Of a stretch of 64,000 nt of DNA, positions 16,706 to 25,431 are shown piece by piece; within the stretch, counting starts at the first letter, position 1, and the number at the start of each line of letters is the position of its first letter. This DNA comes from Bradyrhizobium algeriense (lineage in GTDB: Bacteria > Pseudomonadota > Alphaproteobacteria > Rhizobiales > Xanthobacteraceae). The stretch spans positions 4,154,001 through 4,218,000 of the forward strand of contig NZ_JAZHRV010000001.1 of the NCBI RefSeq assembly GCF_036924595.1, written 5' to 3'. The notes under the pieces are model-generated. The model was not told where the DNA came from. It worked only from the letters and a program-made list of their open reading frames with translations, and searched no databases. A program made the position numbers and the translations under genes.

Positions 16706-18871
16706 TTAGAGCAGGCCCGCGCCGCGCGCCCACTTGTACTTGGCGCCGAGCACCTCGACCGGCAGTTCGGTCGAATAGGCATAGGCCGGGATGCCGTTCT
16801 GGTAGAGATATTCGGCGGCCTCCTCGACCTCGACGTCGCCGGCGAGCGAGGCGACGATTGGCTTCACAAAACCCTTCGCCTCCATCTCCTTCTTCACCTC
16901 GACCATGTTGCGCGCGAACACCATCGGTGGCGTCACGATCGTGTGCCAGTAGCCGAGGATCAGCGAATGGATCCGCTCGTCCGACAGGCCGAGCTTCACG
17001 GTGTTGACGTAGGTGATCGGCGGCTCGCCGCCAGTGATATCCACAGGATTTCCGGCCGCGCCGAACGGCGGGATGAATTTGCGGAACGCGGCGTCAAGAT
17101 CCGGCGGCATCGTCATCAGCGACAGGCCGTTATCCACAACCGAGTCCGACAGCAGTACGCCCGAACCGCCGGCACCGGTGATGATCAGGATGTTCTCGCC
17201 CTTCGGCGTCGGCAACACAGGCACGCCGCGCGCGAATTCGAGCAATTGCCTTAAAGACCGAGCGCGGATCACGCCGGACTGGGCGAACACGTCCTCGTAG
17301 ATCTTGTCGTTGCCGGCGAGCGCGCCGGTATGCGACGAGGCCGCCTTTGCACCGGCCGACGTGCGGCCCGCCTTCAGCACCACCACCGGCTTCTTCTTGG
17401 AGACGCGCTTGGCGGCCTCCGCGAAGGCGCGGCCGTCCTTCAGGTCTTCGCAGTGCTGCGCGATGATCGCGGTGTTCGGATCCTGCTCGAAGAAGGCGAG
17501 CAGATCGTCCTCGTCGATGTCGGACTTGTTGCCGAGGCCGACGATCGCGGAGACGCCCATCTTGGCCGAGCGCGAGAAGCCGATGATCGCCATGCCGATG
17601 CCGCCGGACTGCGACGACAGCGCCGCCGAACCCTTGACGTCGTAGGCGGTGCAGAACGTGGCGCAGAGATTGGCCGGCGTATAATAGAAGCCGTAGATGT
17701 TCGGCCCCATCAGGCGGATGTTGTACTTCTTGCCGACTTCGACGATCTCGGCCTGCAATTCAGGCGCGCCCGCTTCGGCAAAGCCCGACGGAATCAGAAC
17801 GGCGCCTGGAATTTTCTTCTCGCCGCATTCGGCCAGCGCACCGGCAACGAACTTCGCGGGGATCGCAAACACCGCCGTGTCGATCACGCCGGGGACGTCC
17901 TTGACGCTCTTGTAGGCCTTGTAGCCCAGGATCTCCGCCGCCTTCGGGTGGATCGGATAGATCTCGCCCTTGTAGCCGCCGTTGATCAGGTTCTTCATCA
18001 CGGAGTTGCCGATCTTGCCGTCTTCGGCGGAGGCGCCGATCACGGCAACGCCCTTCGGCTGCATGATGCGGTTCATCGCCGTGACGATTTCTTCGGTCGG
18101 GCGCGGCGCCGGGCGCGGCTTGTAGTCGAAGTCGACGACGATGCGCACGTCGGCGGCAATCGCGTCCTTCTTGGTGGCGAACACCGGGTTGAGATCGAGT
18201 TCGACGATTTCGGGGAAGTCGCTGACGAGCTGCGACACTTTGACAATGACATCAGCCAGCGCCTCGCGAGAGACCGGATCGCCGCCGCGCACGCCCTTGA
18301 GCATGTCATGGGCTTGGATGCCGTCGAGCATCGACAGCGCATCGTCCCTGGTCGCGGGCGCGAGACGGAAGGTGATGTCCTTCAGCACTTCGACCAGCAC
18401 GCCGCCGAGGCCGAACGCCACCAGCTTGCCGAACGAACCATCGGTGATGGAGCCGACGATGACCTCGGTGCCGCCGGCCAGCATCTGCTGGACCTGGATG
18501 CCCTCGATCTTGGCGTCAGCCTTATACTTCTTGGCATTGGCGAGGATGGTCTCGTAGGTCTTTTCCGCATCCGCCGCGGTGTTGACGCCGACCACGACGC
18601 CGCCGGCTTCGGTCTTGTGGAGAATGTCCGGCGAGACGATCTTCATCACCACCGGGAAACCCATGCCCGTTGCGAGCTTGGCGGCCTCGGCGGCAGACTT
18701 GGCCACGCCTTCCTTCGGAACCGGGATGCCGTAGGCGTCGCACACCAGCTTGCCTTCCGGCGCGGTGAGGCTGGTGCGCTTGTCGGATTTCACCGCATCG
18801 AGCACCCGGCGGACAGCCTGGTGGGCGCTGGGCTCGGCGATCTTGCGGGCCGCATCTGCAGAATTTGACAT
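16706..18871 (-). CDS. NDP-forming acyl-CoA synthetase (acetate-CoA ligase ADP-forming family)
   Basis: A 721-aa fused ligase with the beta-alpha domain order. An ATP-grasp domain comes first (about residues 30-245), then a CoA-binding Rossmann domain (about 270-400, PKGVAVIGASAEDGKIGN), then the succinyl-CoA-ligase-like domain. The last carries the phosphorylated His514 in ASSHTGALAGND. It makes an acyl-CoA from acid, CoA and NTP without PPi release. It diverges from gntR-oxc-frc and shares their operator, so the substrate may be oxalate, formate or the CoA donor acid that primes formyl-CoA transferase; this is inference. The ATG follows AGGAGG. Confidence 0.9.
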   Translation of the reverse strand: MSNSADAARKIAEPSAHQAVRRVLDAVKSDKRTSLTAPEGKLVCDAYGIPVPKEGVAKSAAEAAKLATGMGFPVVMKIVSPDILHKTEAGGVVVGVNTAADAEKTYETILANAKKYKADAKIEGIQVQQMLAGGTEVIVGSITDGSFGKLVAFGLGGVLVEVLKDITFRLAPATRDDALSMLDGIQAHDMLKGVRGGDPVSREALADVIVKVSQLVSDFPEIVELDLNPVFATKKDAIAADVRIVVDFDYKPRPAPRPTEEIVTAMNRIMQPKGVAVIGASAEDGKIGNSVMKNLINGGYKGEIYPIHPKAAEILGYKAYKSVKDVPGVIDTAVFAIPAKFVAGALAECGEKKIPGAVLIPSGFAEAGAPELQAEIVEVGKKYNIRLMGPNIYGFYYTPANLCATFCTAYDVKGSAALSSQSGGIGMAIIGFSRSAKMGVSAIVGLGNKSDIDEDDLLAFFEQDPNTAIIAQHCEDLKDGRAFAEAAKRVSKKKPVVVLKAGRTSAGAKAASSHTGALAGNDKIYEDVFAQSGVIRARSLRQLLEFARGVPVLPTPKGENILIITGAGGSGVLLSDSVVDNGLSLMTMPPDLDAAFRKFIPPFGAAGNPVDITGGEPPITYVNTVKLGLSDERIHSLILGYWHTIVTPPMVFARNMVEVKKEMEAKGFVKPIVASLAGDVEVEEAAEYLYQNGIPAYAYSTELPVEVLGAKYKWARGAGLL

Positions 18872-18896
18872 TGGCTTCCTCCTGGGGCTAATTTTA

Positions 18897-18913
18897 TGGC
18901 ATTTGGTATGCCA
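18897..18913. promoter_or_regulatory. predicted GntR operator, site 1
   Basis: TGGCATTTGGTATGCCA: full match to TGGYAT-N5-ATRCCA and containing the compact TGGTATRCCA core. It lies 26-42 nt upstream of the acyl-CoA synthetase ATG, just downstream of a leftward TTGACA (complement of 18921-18926), so binding there would block that promoter. Confidence 0.75.
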
Positions 18914-18968
18914 GAGATCCGATTGTCAAGACAAACTATCGCGCAGAAACAGCGAAAACACGGGCATC

Positions 18969-18994
18969 TTGACATACTGGTATTTGGTATGCCA
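18969..18994 (+). promoter_or_regulatory. TTGACA promoter element with predicted GntR operator, site 2
   Basis: TTGACA at 18969-18974 is followed directly by operator copy TGGTATTTGGTATGCCA (18978-18994), which occupies the spacer and -10 area 61-77 nt upstream of the gntR GTG. The -10 hexamer is not clear. The arrangement suggests autorepression of gntR-oxc-frc. Confidence 0.7.
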
Positions 18995-19054
18995 AAAATA
19001 TTCGAGTGTTTCTTCTGCTAAGAAGACGTCTCCAACACAGGGAGGAGACGAGTC

Positions 19055-19786
19055 GTGCCCGCACCAAAACAAACCAAGGCGCCGCCTGTCATGGCTGAGG
19101 CAGATATTGCAATCGTCCGGATTGCTCCCGAGACGAGCTTCAAGAACAAGGCCTACGAGGCCTTGAAGGAAGCTATTCTCAAGATGGACATCTACGCGAC
19201 GCCCGAGCAGGTGATGCTCGACGAGCGCGCGCTGTCCGAACGCCTCGGCGTCAGCCGCACCCCTATTCGCGAAGCCATCGCGATGCTTGAACAAGATGGC
19301 TTCGTCAAAACCGTTCCGCGCCGCGGCATCGTCGTGGTTCGCCGCACCAAGACCGAGATCGTCGACATGATCCGCGCTTGGGCTGCGCTCGAAAGCATGG
19401 CCGCGCGCCTGATCACGACCACCGCGCGCAAGAAGGACATCACGGCGCTGCGCGATTTCTTCAAGGATTTTGGCAAAGATCGCCTGCCGCAGGATCATGT
19501 CGAGGAATACTCCAAAGCCAACATCGCGTTCCATCAGGCGCTAATCTCGCTTTCGGAATCGCCGGTGCTGGTCGATTTGACCAACGACCTCCTGCTGCAT
19601 GTGCGCGGCTACCGGCAATTGACCATCGGGCGGAAGGATCGCACCGCGACCTCCCTGCCCGAGCATCTCGGCATCATCGAAGCGCTGGAAGCACGCGACA
19701 CCGAACTCGCCGAGAAACGCGCACGCGACCACACGCTGGGCCTTGCCGCCTACGTCGAGGCGCACGGCCAGGAACTATTTACCTAG
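19055..19786 (+). CDS. GntR-family (FCD/FadR-type) transcriptional regulator of the oxalate locus
   Basis: A 243-aa regulator. Residues about 30-95 form the GntR winged helix (YEALKEAILKMDIYATPEQVMLDERALSERLGVSRTPIREAIAMLEQDGFVKTVPRRGIVV); residues about 100-235 form the all-helical FCD ligand domain. The GTG at 19055 has GGGAGGAG at ideal distance; an internal ATG at 19091 would remove disordered residues only. It heads an operon with oxc and frc and diverges from the acyl-CoA synthetase. FadR-type regulators bind TGGTATACCA-like palindromes, exactly what recurs seven times in this locus. A likely ligand is oxalate, oxalyl-CoA or formyl-CoA. Confidence 0.92.
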   Translation: MPAPKQTKAPPVMAEADIAIVRIAPETSFKNKAYEALKEAILKMDIYATPEQVMLDERALSERLGVSRTPIREAIAMLEQDGFVKTVPRRGIVVVRRTKTEIVDMIRAWAALESMAARLITTTARKKDITALRDFFKDFGKDRLPQDHVEEYSKANIAFHQALISLSESPVLVDLTNDLLLHVRGYRQLTIGRKDRTATSLPEHLGIIEALEARDTELAEKRARDHTLGLAAYVEAHGQELFT

Positions 19787-19852
19787 ACGCAACTTCGCAC
19801 CAGAAGACGACGAAAAATCGTCCGAACCAAAACGATCAGGGAGATGAAGCCC

Positions 19853-21583
19853 ATGCTGAATACCGCGACCAAGTCCGAAGCACCGGGCACCGAGCAAGAG
19901 CTGACGGATGGCTTTCATCTCGTCATCGACGCGCTCAAGCTCAACGGCATCAACACCATCTATGGTGTGCCGGGCATCCCGATCACGGACCTCGGCCGCA
20001 TGATGCAGGCCGAGGGTATTCGCGTGCTGTCGTTCCGCCACGAGCAGAACGCCGGCTACGCCGCCTCGATCGCCGGCTACCTGACCAAGAAACCGGGCGT
20101 CTGCCTCACCGTCTCGGCGCCCGGCTTCCTCAACGGCCTCACCGCGCTCGCCCACGCCACCACCAACTGCTTCCCGATGATCCTGATCTCGGGCTCCTCC
20201 GAGCGCGAGATCGTCGACCTGCAGCAGGGCGACTATGAAGAGATGGACCAGCTTGCGGTCGCCAAGCCGCTCTGCAAGGCCGCCTTCCGCGTCCTGCATG
20301 CGGCCGACATCGGCATCGGCCTGGCGCGCGCGATCCGTGCCGCCGTCTCGGGTCGCCCGGGCGGCGTTTATCTCGACCTGCCCGCAAAACTTTTCGGTCA
20401 GGTGATGGACGCGGCTGCCGGCGCGAAGTCGCTGGTGAAGGTGATCGACGCTGCGCCGGCCCAGATCCCTGCCCCATCCGCCGTCAAGCGCGCGCTCGAC
20501 GTGCTCAAGGGGGCGAAACGCCCCCTCATCATTCTCGGCAAGGGCGCGGCCTATGCGCAGGCCGACGACGAGATCCGCGCCTTCGTCGAAAAGACCGGCG
20601 CGCCGTTCCTGCAGATGAGCATGGCCAAGGGCTTGCTGCCCGACACGCATGCGCAGTCGGCCGGTGCGGCACGCTCGACCGTGCTGAAGGACGCCGATGT
20701 CGTCATGCTGATCGGCGCCCGCCTCAACTGGCTGCTGTCGCACGGCAAGGGCAAGACCTGGGGCGACGCGCCTAAGAAATTCATCCAGATCGACATCGAG
20801 CCGAAGGAAATGGATTCCAACGTCGAGATCGTGGCCCCCGTGGTCGGCGATATCGGCTCCTGCGTGTCCGCGCTGCTCGAGGGCATGGGCGGCAGCTGGT
20901 CCGCTGCGCCGGCCGACTGGGTCTCGACCGTCAACAAGAAGCGTGACGACAACGTTGCCAAGATGGCGCCGAAGCTGATGAGCAACGCCTCGCCGATGGA
21001 TTATCACGGCGCACTCGGCGCACTGCGCACCATCATCAAGGAGCGGCCCGACGCCATCCTGGTCAACGAAGGTGCCAATACGCTCGACCTCGCCCGCGGC
21101 GTCATTGACATGTACAAGCCGCGCAAGCGGCTCGACGTCGGCACCTGGGGCGTCATGGGCATCGGCATGGGCTATTCGATCGCGGCCGCCGTCGAGACCG
21201 GCAAGCCGGTGCTCGCGATCGAGGGCGACTCGGCCTTCGGTTTCTCCGGCATGGAGATCGAGACCATCTGCCGCTACCAGCTTCCGGTCTGCATCGTCAT
21301 CTTCAACAATGACGGCATCTATCGCGGCACCGACGTCAATGCGAGCGGCTCCGATCCGGCGACGACGGTGTTCGTCAAGGGCTCACGCTACGACAAGATG
21401 ATGGAAGCGTTCGGCGGCGTCGGCATCAATGCCACCTCGCCCGACGAGCTGAAGCGCGCTGTCAACGCAGCGATGGATTCCGGCAAGCCGACGCTCATCA
21501 ACGCGGTGATCGATCCGGCGGCCGGTTCCGAGAGCGGCCGCATCGGCAACCTCAATCCGCAAAGCGTTCTGAAAAAGAAATAA
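19853..21583 (+). CDS. oxc: oxalyl-CoA decarboxylase
   Basis: A 576-aa TPP enzyme converting oxalyl-CoA to formyl-CoA plus CO2. The TPP-activating Glu64 is in [13 protein letters not shown], in contrast with Val51 of Gcl in the same window. The PP motif [34 protein letters not shown] is intact, and the C-terminus is Lys-rich as in known oxalyl-CoA decarboxylases. I chose the ATG at 19853 because AGGGAG lies 9 nt upstream; an ATG at 19844 overlaps the ribosome-binding site. It is 66 nt after gntR and 65 nt before frc, so one transcript is likely. Confidence 0.96.
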   Translation: MLNTATKSEAPGTEQELTDGFHLVIDALKLNGINTIYGVPGIPITDLGRMMQAEGIRVLSFRHEQNAGYAASIAGYLTKKPGVCLTVSAPGFLNGLTALAHATTNCFPMILISGSSEREIVDLQQGDYEEMDQLAVAKPLCKAAFRVLHAADIGIGLARAIRAAVSGRPGGVYLDLPAKLFGQVMDAAAGAKSLVKVIDAAPAQIPAPSAVKRALDVLKGAKRPLIILGKGAAYAQADDEIRAFVEKTGAPFLQMSMAKGLLPDTHAQSAGAARSTVLKDADVVMLIGARLNWLLSHGKGKTWGDAPKKFIQIDIEPKEMDSNVEIVAPVVGDIGSCVSALLEGMGGSWSAAPADWVSTVNKKRDDNVAKMAPKLMSNASPMDYHGALGALRTIIKERPDAILVNEGANTLDLARGVIDMYKPRKRLDVGTWGVMGIGMGYSIAAAVETGKPVLAIEGDSAFGFSGMEIETICRYQLPVCIVIFNNDGIYRGTDVNASGSDPATTVFVKGSRYDKMMEAFGGVGINATSPDELKRAVNAAMDSGKPTLINAVIDPAAGSESGRIGNLNPQSVLKKK

Positions 21584-21648
21584 CCGACTTCAACCCATTT
21601 CATCCTGCACGCGCAAGGCGCAGACAGACACAGTACGGAGCAAAGACG

Positions 21649-22926
21649 ATGACAAAGGCGCTCAAGGGCGTTCGTATTCTTGATTTCACCCACGTTCAGT
21701 CGGGTCCGACCTGCACGCAATTGCTGGCCTGGTTCGGCGCCGACGTGATCAAGGTCGAACGCCCCGGCGTCGGCGACATCACGCGTGGCCAGTTGCAGGA
21801 CATTCCCAATGTGGACAGCCTGTATTTCACCATGCTCAACCACAACAAGCGCTCGATCACGCTCGACACCAAGAACCCGAAGGGCAAGGAAGTCCTCACC
21901 GCCCTGATCAAGAGCTGCGACGTGCTGGTGGAAAATTTCGGCCCCGGCGTGCTCGATCGCATGGGCTTCCCCTGGGAGAAGATCCACGCCATCAACCCGA
22001 AGATGATCGTGGCCTCGATCAAGGGCTTTGGTCCCGGGCCTTACGAAGACTGCAAGGTGTATGAGAACGTCGCCCAGTGCACCGGCGGCGCCGCTTCGAC
22101 CACTGGCTTCCGCGACGGGCTGCCGCTCGTCACCGGCGCGCAGATCGGCGACAGCGGCACCGGGTTGCATCTCGCGCTCGGCATCGTCACCGCGCTCTAC
22201 CAGCGCACCATGACCGGCCAGGGCCAGAAGGTTACGGCTGCGATGCAGGACGGCGTGCTCAACCTCGCGCGCGTCAAACTGCGCGACCAGCAGCGCCTCG
22301 CCCATGGTCCGCTGAAGGAATACAGCCAGTTCGGCGAAGGCATTCCGTTCGGCGACGCGGTGCCGCGCGCCGGCAACGATTCCGGTGGCGGCCAGCCCGG
22401 CCGCATCCTGAAGTGCAAGGGCTGGGAGACCGATCCCAACGCCTACATCTATTTCATCACCCAGGCGCCGGTGTGGGAGAAGATCTGTGACGTGATCGGT
22501 GAGCCTACCTGGAAGACCGATGCGAACTACGCCAAGCCGCCTGCCCGCCTGTCGCGGCTGAACGAGATCTTCGCTCGCATCGAACAGTGGACGATGACCA
22601 AGACCAAGTTCGAGGCGATGGAAATCCTCAACAGGGACGACATCCCCTGCGGCCCGATCCTGTCGATGAAGGAGATCGCCGAAGACCAGTCGCTGCGCGC
22701 GACCGGCACCGTGGTCGAGGTCGATCATCCGACCCGCGGCAAGTACATCTCCGTCGGCAATCCGATCAAGCTGTCGGACTCACCGAGCGAGGTGACGCGT
22801 TCGCCGCTGCTCGGCGAGCACACCGACGAGATCCTGCGCCAGGTTCTCGGCTTCTCCGATCACCAGGTCGCCGAGATCCACGACTCCGGCGCGCTCGATC
22901 CGCCGCGGAAGCAGGCGGCCGAATAA
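21649..22926 (+). CDS. frc: formyl-CoA:oxalate CoA-transferase
   Basis: A 425-aa class III CoA-transferase that swaps CoA between formyl-CoA and oxalate, feeding Oxc. The catalytic Asp is Asp168 in AQIGDSGTG, equivalent to Asp169 of the O. formigenes enzyme. The N-terminus [36 protein letters not shown] is highly characteristic, as is the Gln at position 17 of HVQSGP that distinguishes formyl-CoA transferases from other family members. Followed by a strong terminator, so the operon gntR-oxc-frc ends here. Confidence 0.96.
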   Translation: MTKALKGVRILDFTHVQSGPTCTQLLAWFGADVIKVERPGVGDITRGQLQDIPNVDSLYFTMLNHNKRSITLDTKNPKGKEVLTALIKSCDVLVENFGPGVLDRMGFPWEKIHAINPKMIVASIKGFGPGPYEDCKVYENVAQCTGGAASTTGFRDGLPLVTGAQIGDSGTGLHLALGIVTALYQRTMTGQGQKVTAAMQDGVLNLARVKLRDQQRLAHGPLKEYSQFGEGIPFGDAVPRAGNDSGGGQPGRILKCKGWETDPNAYIYFITQAPVWEKICDVIGEPTWKTDANYAKPPARLSRLNEIFARIEQWTMTKTKFEAMEILNRDDIPCGPILSMKEIAEDQSLRATGTVVEVDHPTRGKYISVGNPIKLSDSPSEVTRSPLLGEHTDEILRQVLGFSDHQVAEIHDSGALDPPRKQAAE

Positions 22927-22954
22927 GCCAACTCTTAAGAGAACACAAAATGCC

Positions 22955-22982
22955 AAGGCCGCCGGTTTCCGGCGGCCTTTTT
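22955..22982 (+). terminator. intrinsic terminator after frc
   Basis: An 11-bp GC-rich stem (AAGGCCGCCGG / CCGGCGGCCTT), 3-nt loop TTT, then T-rich tail. It sits 28 nt after the frc stop and closes the gntR-oxc-frc transcript. Confidence 0.9.
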
Positions 22983-23075
22983 CTGTCTGGGATGTTCCGT
23001 CTGGAATGCCACTTTCTTTAGTTTTGCTGCAATGCAAACAGCCAATTGCTGCTATGCAAACAAGCCCGTTGTAGC

Positions 23076-23092
23076 TGGCATCTGGTATACAT
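23076..23092. promoter_or_regulatory. predicted GntR operator, site 3
   Basis: TGGCATCTGGTATACAT: left half perfect, right half two mismatches to TGGYAT-N5-ATRCCA. It lies 57-73 nt upstream of the 45-codon gene, inside the independent unit bounded by two terminators. Confidence 0.65.
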
Positions 23093-23148
23093 AAATTGTC
23101 CCGAGATTACCAAGCGGAATGGTTCCGCTCCAAGAAAAGGGGACAAAC

Positions 23149-23286
23149 ATGTCCAAGACTGCATCCATGGGCCTCCTGCCCTCCAGCACCCTGTTCAGCC
23201 GTCTGATGGCTTCCATCGACCGCCTGCTGACCGCGAGCAGCCGTATCGCCATCCGCAACGGCGACCTCCCCCGTTTCGGTCTCTGA
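23149..23286 (+). CDS. small protein of the oxalate locus (45 aa), unknown function
   Basis: Too short for standard gene calling. An ATG at 23149 is preceded by AAAAGGGGA at 6 nt and opens 45 codons to TGA at 23284. The product begins MSKTASMGLLPSSTLFSRLM, is basic and amphipathic in the middle (RLMASIDRLLTASSRIAIR) and ends RNGDLPRFGL. It has no Cys and no clear membrane segment. It has its own operator-like site upstream and its own terminator downstream (23360), so it is a separate transcription unit between the frc terminator and the transporter genes. It could be a stress or transport-associated peptide; I do not recognise a family. Confidence 0.75.
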   Translation: MSKTASMGLLPSSTLFSRLMASIDRLLTASSRIAIRNGDLPRFGL

Positions 23287-23359
23287 GCCTATAAAATAAG
23301 CGATTTGCGATCGAAGGTCTTCTTCAGGCGAACGGTCCTCCGCATGATCTCTCTGTACC

Positions 23360-23387
23360 AATGGCCCCGGCTTCCGGGGCCATTTTT
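23360..23387 (+). terminator. intrinsic terminator after the 45-aa gene
   Basis: An 11-bp stem (AATGGCCCCGG / CCGGGGCCATT), 3-nt loop CTT, followed by TTT. It lies about 75 nt after the small gene's stop. Confidence 0.9.
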
Positions 23388-23471
23388 CGTTTGCAGCGGG
23401 CCGCCGACTTTTACCAACATCTGCGACAAATCAGCCCGAATGCCAATTCGCCGCAATAACCGTTTGCGTCC

Positions 23472-23488
23472 TGGCATATCGCATACAA
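23472..23488. promoter_or_regulatory. predicted GntR operator, site 7
   Basis: TGGCATATCGCATACAA: left half perfect, right half one mismatch to TGGYAT-N5-ATRCCA, but the compact TGGTATACCA core is degraded. It is 333-349 nt upstream of the tctC-like ATG, so regulation of the transporter from here requires a long leader. Confidence 0.45.
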
Positions 23489-23820
23489 AGATACATCAAG
23501 GGCGCCCGCACCGAAAAGAAGGGCGCATTTTGGGGGGATAAGGTCGTGCGGTCCACGAGGACAGCCAAGGCGATCTGGCGCGAAGCCGGCGGTGCATCTC
23601 ACCTGCCCTCTTCGGCGTTATGCAAATACACAATTGGCCGAAAGGAGCGGATGCCGCACCGAAAGGTCCCTCTTACAATTCGAGCCTGCAATCATCGCAC
23701 GGGGACAACCGTTGCGGTGTAACAGTCATGAGTGCGAGAACAACCCGATCGAATGGTCGGGACAGAACTAGAAAGCCGGCAAAGACCGACGTAACCACAG
23801 TTCGACGGGAGAGAAACAAA

Positions 23821-24834
23821 ATGAAGCACACTGCACAAACGGCGTTGGGCGCAATCGCCGCCTTATGCGCGATCGGGATTTCTGTTCCTGCGATCGCCGC
23901 ATGGGAACCGGTACGGCCAGTCGAGTTCATCGTTCCTGCCGGCACCGGCGGCGGCGCCGATCAGATGGCGCGGACGATCCAGGGCATCGTCACCAAGCAC
24001 AATCTGATGAAGCAGCCGATGGTCGTCATCAACAAGGCGGGCGGCGCCGGCGGCGAAGGCTTCCTCGACCTCAAGACATCGGGCGGCAATCCGCACAAGA
24101 TCATCATCACGCTCTCCAACCTCTTCACCACCCCTCTTGCCACCGGCATCCCGTTCAACTGGAAGGATCTCACGCCGGTAACGATGCTGGCGCTCGATGA
24201 GTTCGTGCTGTGGGTGAACGCCGAAAAACCGTACAAGACGACGAAAGAATATATTGATGCCGTGAAGGCCGCTCCTGCCGGTACCATGAAGATGGGCGGC
24301 ACCGGCTCGAAGCAGGAAGACCAGATCATTACGGTCGCGGTCGAGAAAGCCACCGGCAGCAAGTTCACCTACATTCCCTACAAGGGCGGCGGCGAAGTCG
24401 CGGTTCAGCTCGTCGGCAACCATGTCGACTCCACTGTCAACAATCCGATTGAGGCCGTCGCGCAATGGCGTGGTGGCAAGCTGCGTCCGCTTTGCGTGTT
24501 CGACGCGCAGCCGATGGGCTATGACGAACAGGTCGCGGACGGCAAGAGCTGGAAGGATATTCCGACCTGCAAGTCGCAGGGTCTCGATATGGAATATCTG
24601 ATGCTGCGCGGCATCTTCATGTCGCCACGGGCCACCAAGGATCAGATCGAATATTACGTCGAGCTGTTCAAGAAGGTTCGCGCCACGCCCGAGTGGCAGG
24701 ACTTCATGAAGAGCGGCGCGTTCAACACGACCTCCCTGACCGGGGCAGAATATGCCAAATGGGTCGAGGTCGAGGAAAAGCGCCACGAGGTCCTGATGAA
24801 GGATGCCGGTTTCCTTGCCGCACCTGGCAACTGA
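23821..24834 (+). CDS. tripartite tricarboxylate transporter substrate-binding protein (TctC/Bug family)
   Basis: A 337-aa periplasmic binding protein. A signal peptide covers residues 1-27 (ending AIAAW). The Bug-fold hallmarks are present: RPVEFIVPAGTGGGADQMAR, MVVINKAGGAGGEG, GTGSKQEDQI and FTYIPYKGGGEVAVQLVGNHVDSTVNNP. Bug proteins bind carboxylates. GGGAGAG precedes the ATG. It is followed by tctB- and tctA-like genes, so this is a full TTT importer. Its location between frc and the OxlT-like carrier suggests oxalate or a related dicarboxylate as the solute. Confidence 0.92.
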   Translation: MKHTAQTALGAIAALCAIGISVPAIAAWEPVRPVEFIVPAGTGGGADQMARTIQGIVTKHNLMKQPMVVINKAGGAGGEGFLDLKTSGGNPHKIIITLSNLFTTPLATGIPFNWKDLTPVTMLALDEFVLWVNAEKPYKTTKEYIDAVKAAPAGTMKMGGTGSKQEDQIITVAVEKATGSKFTYIPYKGGGEVAVQLVGNHVDSTVNNPIEAVAQWRGGKLRPLCVFDAQPMGYDEQVADGKSWKDIPTCKSQGLDMEYLMLRGIFMSPRATKDQIEYYVELFKKVRATPEWQDFMKSGAFNTTSLTGAEYAKWVEVEEKRHEVLMKDAGFLAAPGN

Positions 24835-24906
24835 TCGACGCATCGCCCGCAACCGGGATCATAACGCAGGCGCCGGGCCTCGGGCCCGGCCGCGCATGGA
24901 GTTTTG

Positions 24907-25404
24907 ATGACAACAGGCAGCTCGAGCAAGACAGGCCCCACCCACAAGCTGGTGGAGGCTGGGATCACGTTGCTGATCGCCCTCTTCGGCGTCATCGTTA
25001 TCGTCGGCAGCCTGAAGGCCGGCATTAACTGGGGCGCGGAGGGTCCGCGCGCCGGCTTCTTTCCATTCTACATCGGAATCTTCATCGTCGCATCCAGCGG
25101 GATAAACCTGTGGAACGGACTGCGCGACGACAATGACGAGCTGTTCGCGGAATGGGGACAGCTTCGCCAGGTTATGAGCGTCGTCATTCCAACCGCGATC
25201 TATGTCGGCGCCATGCCGTTCACCGGGCTGTATCTCGCCTCGATCGTCTTCATCGCATGGTTCATGCGATGGCTGGGCAAGTACCCTTGGATTACCGTGC
25301 TGGCCGTCGCGCTCGGCATGCCCATTGTCACCTATTTCATTTTCGAGCGCTACTTTCTGGTCCCGCTTCCCAAGGGGCCGATCGAAGAGTGGCTCGGTCT
25401 GTAA
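24907..25404 (+). CDS. tripartite tricarboxylate transporter small membrane subunit (TctB family)
   Basis: A 165-aa protein with four predicted membrane helices (about residues 14-34, 48-64, 86-104 and 119-143). WGAEGPRAGFFPFYIGIFIV is the typical TctB motif, and the TAIYVGAMPFTGLYLASIVFIAWFMRWLG segment fits helices 3-4. It forms the inner-membrane complex with TctA. The ATG at 24907 is 72 nt after the binding-protein stop. Confidence 0.9.
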   Translation: MTTGSSSKTGPTHKLVEAGITLLIALFGVIVIVGSLKAGINWGAEGPRAGFFPFYIGIFIVASSGINLWNGLRDDNDELFAEWGQLRQVMSVVIPTAIYVGAMPFTGLYLASIVFIAWFMRWLGKYPWITVLAVALGMPIVTYFIFERYFLVPLPKGPIEEWLGL

Positions 25405-25431
25405 CATCGGCGCACAGTCAGGATTATCGGG

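Larger units (their letters stand above)
23287..23820. other. intergenic region before tctC-like gene
   Basis: 534 bp holding the terminator of the small gene (23360-23387), operator-like site 7 (23472-23488) and the promoter of the transporter operon, which I cannot place precisely. An open frame extends upstream of tctC to 23620 but shows no family sequence there. Confidence 0.5.
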
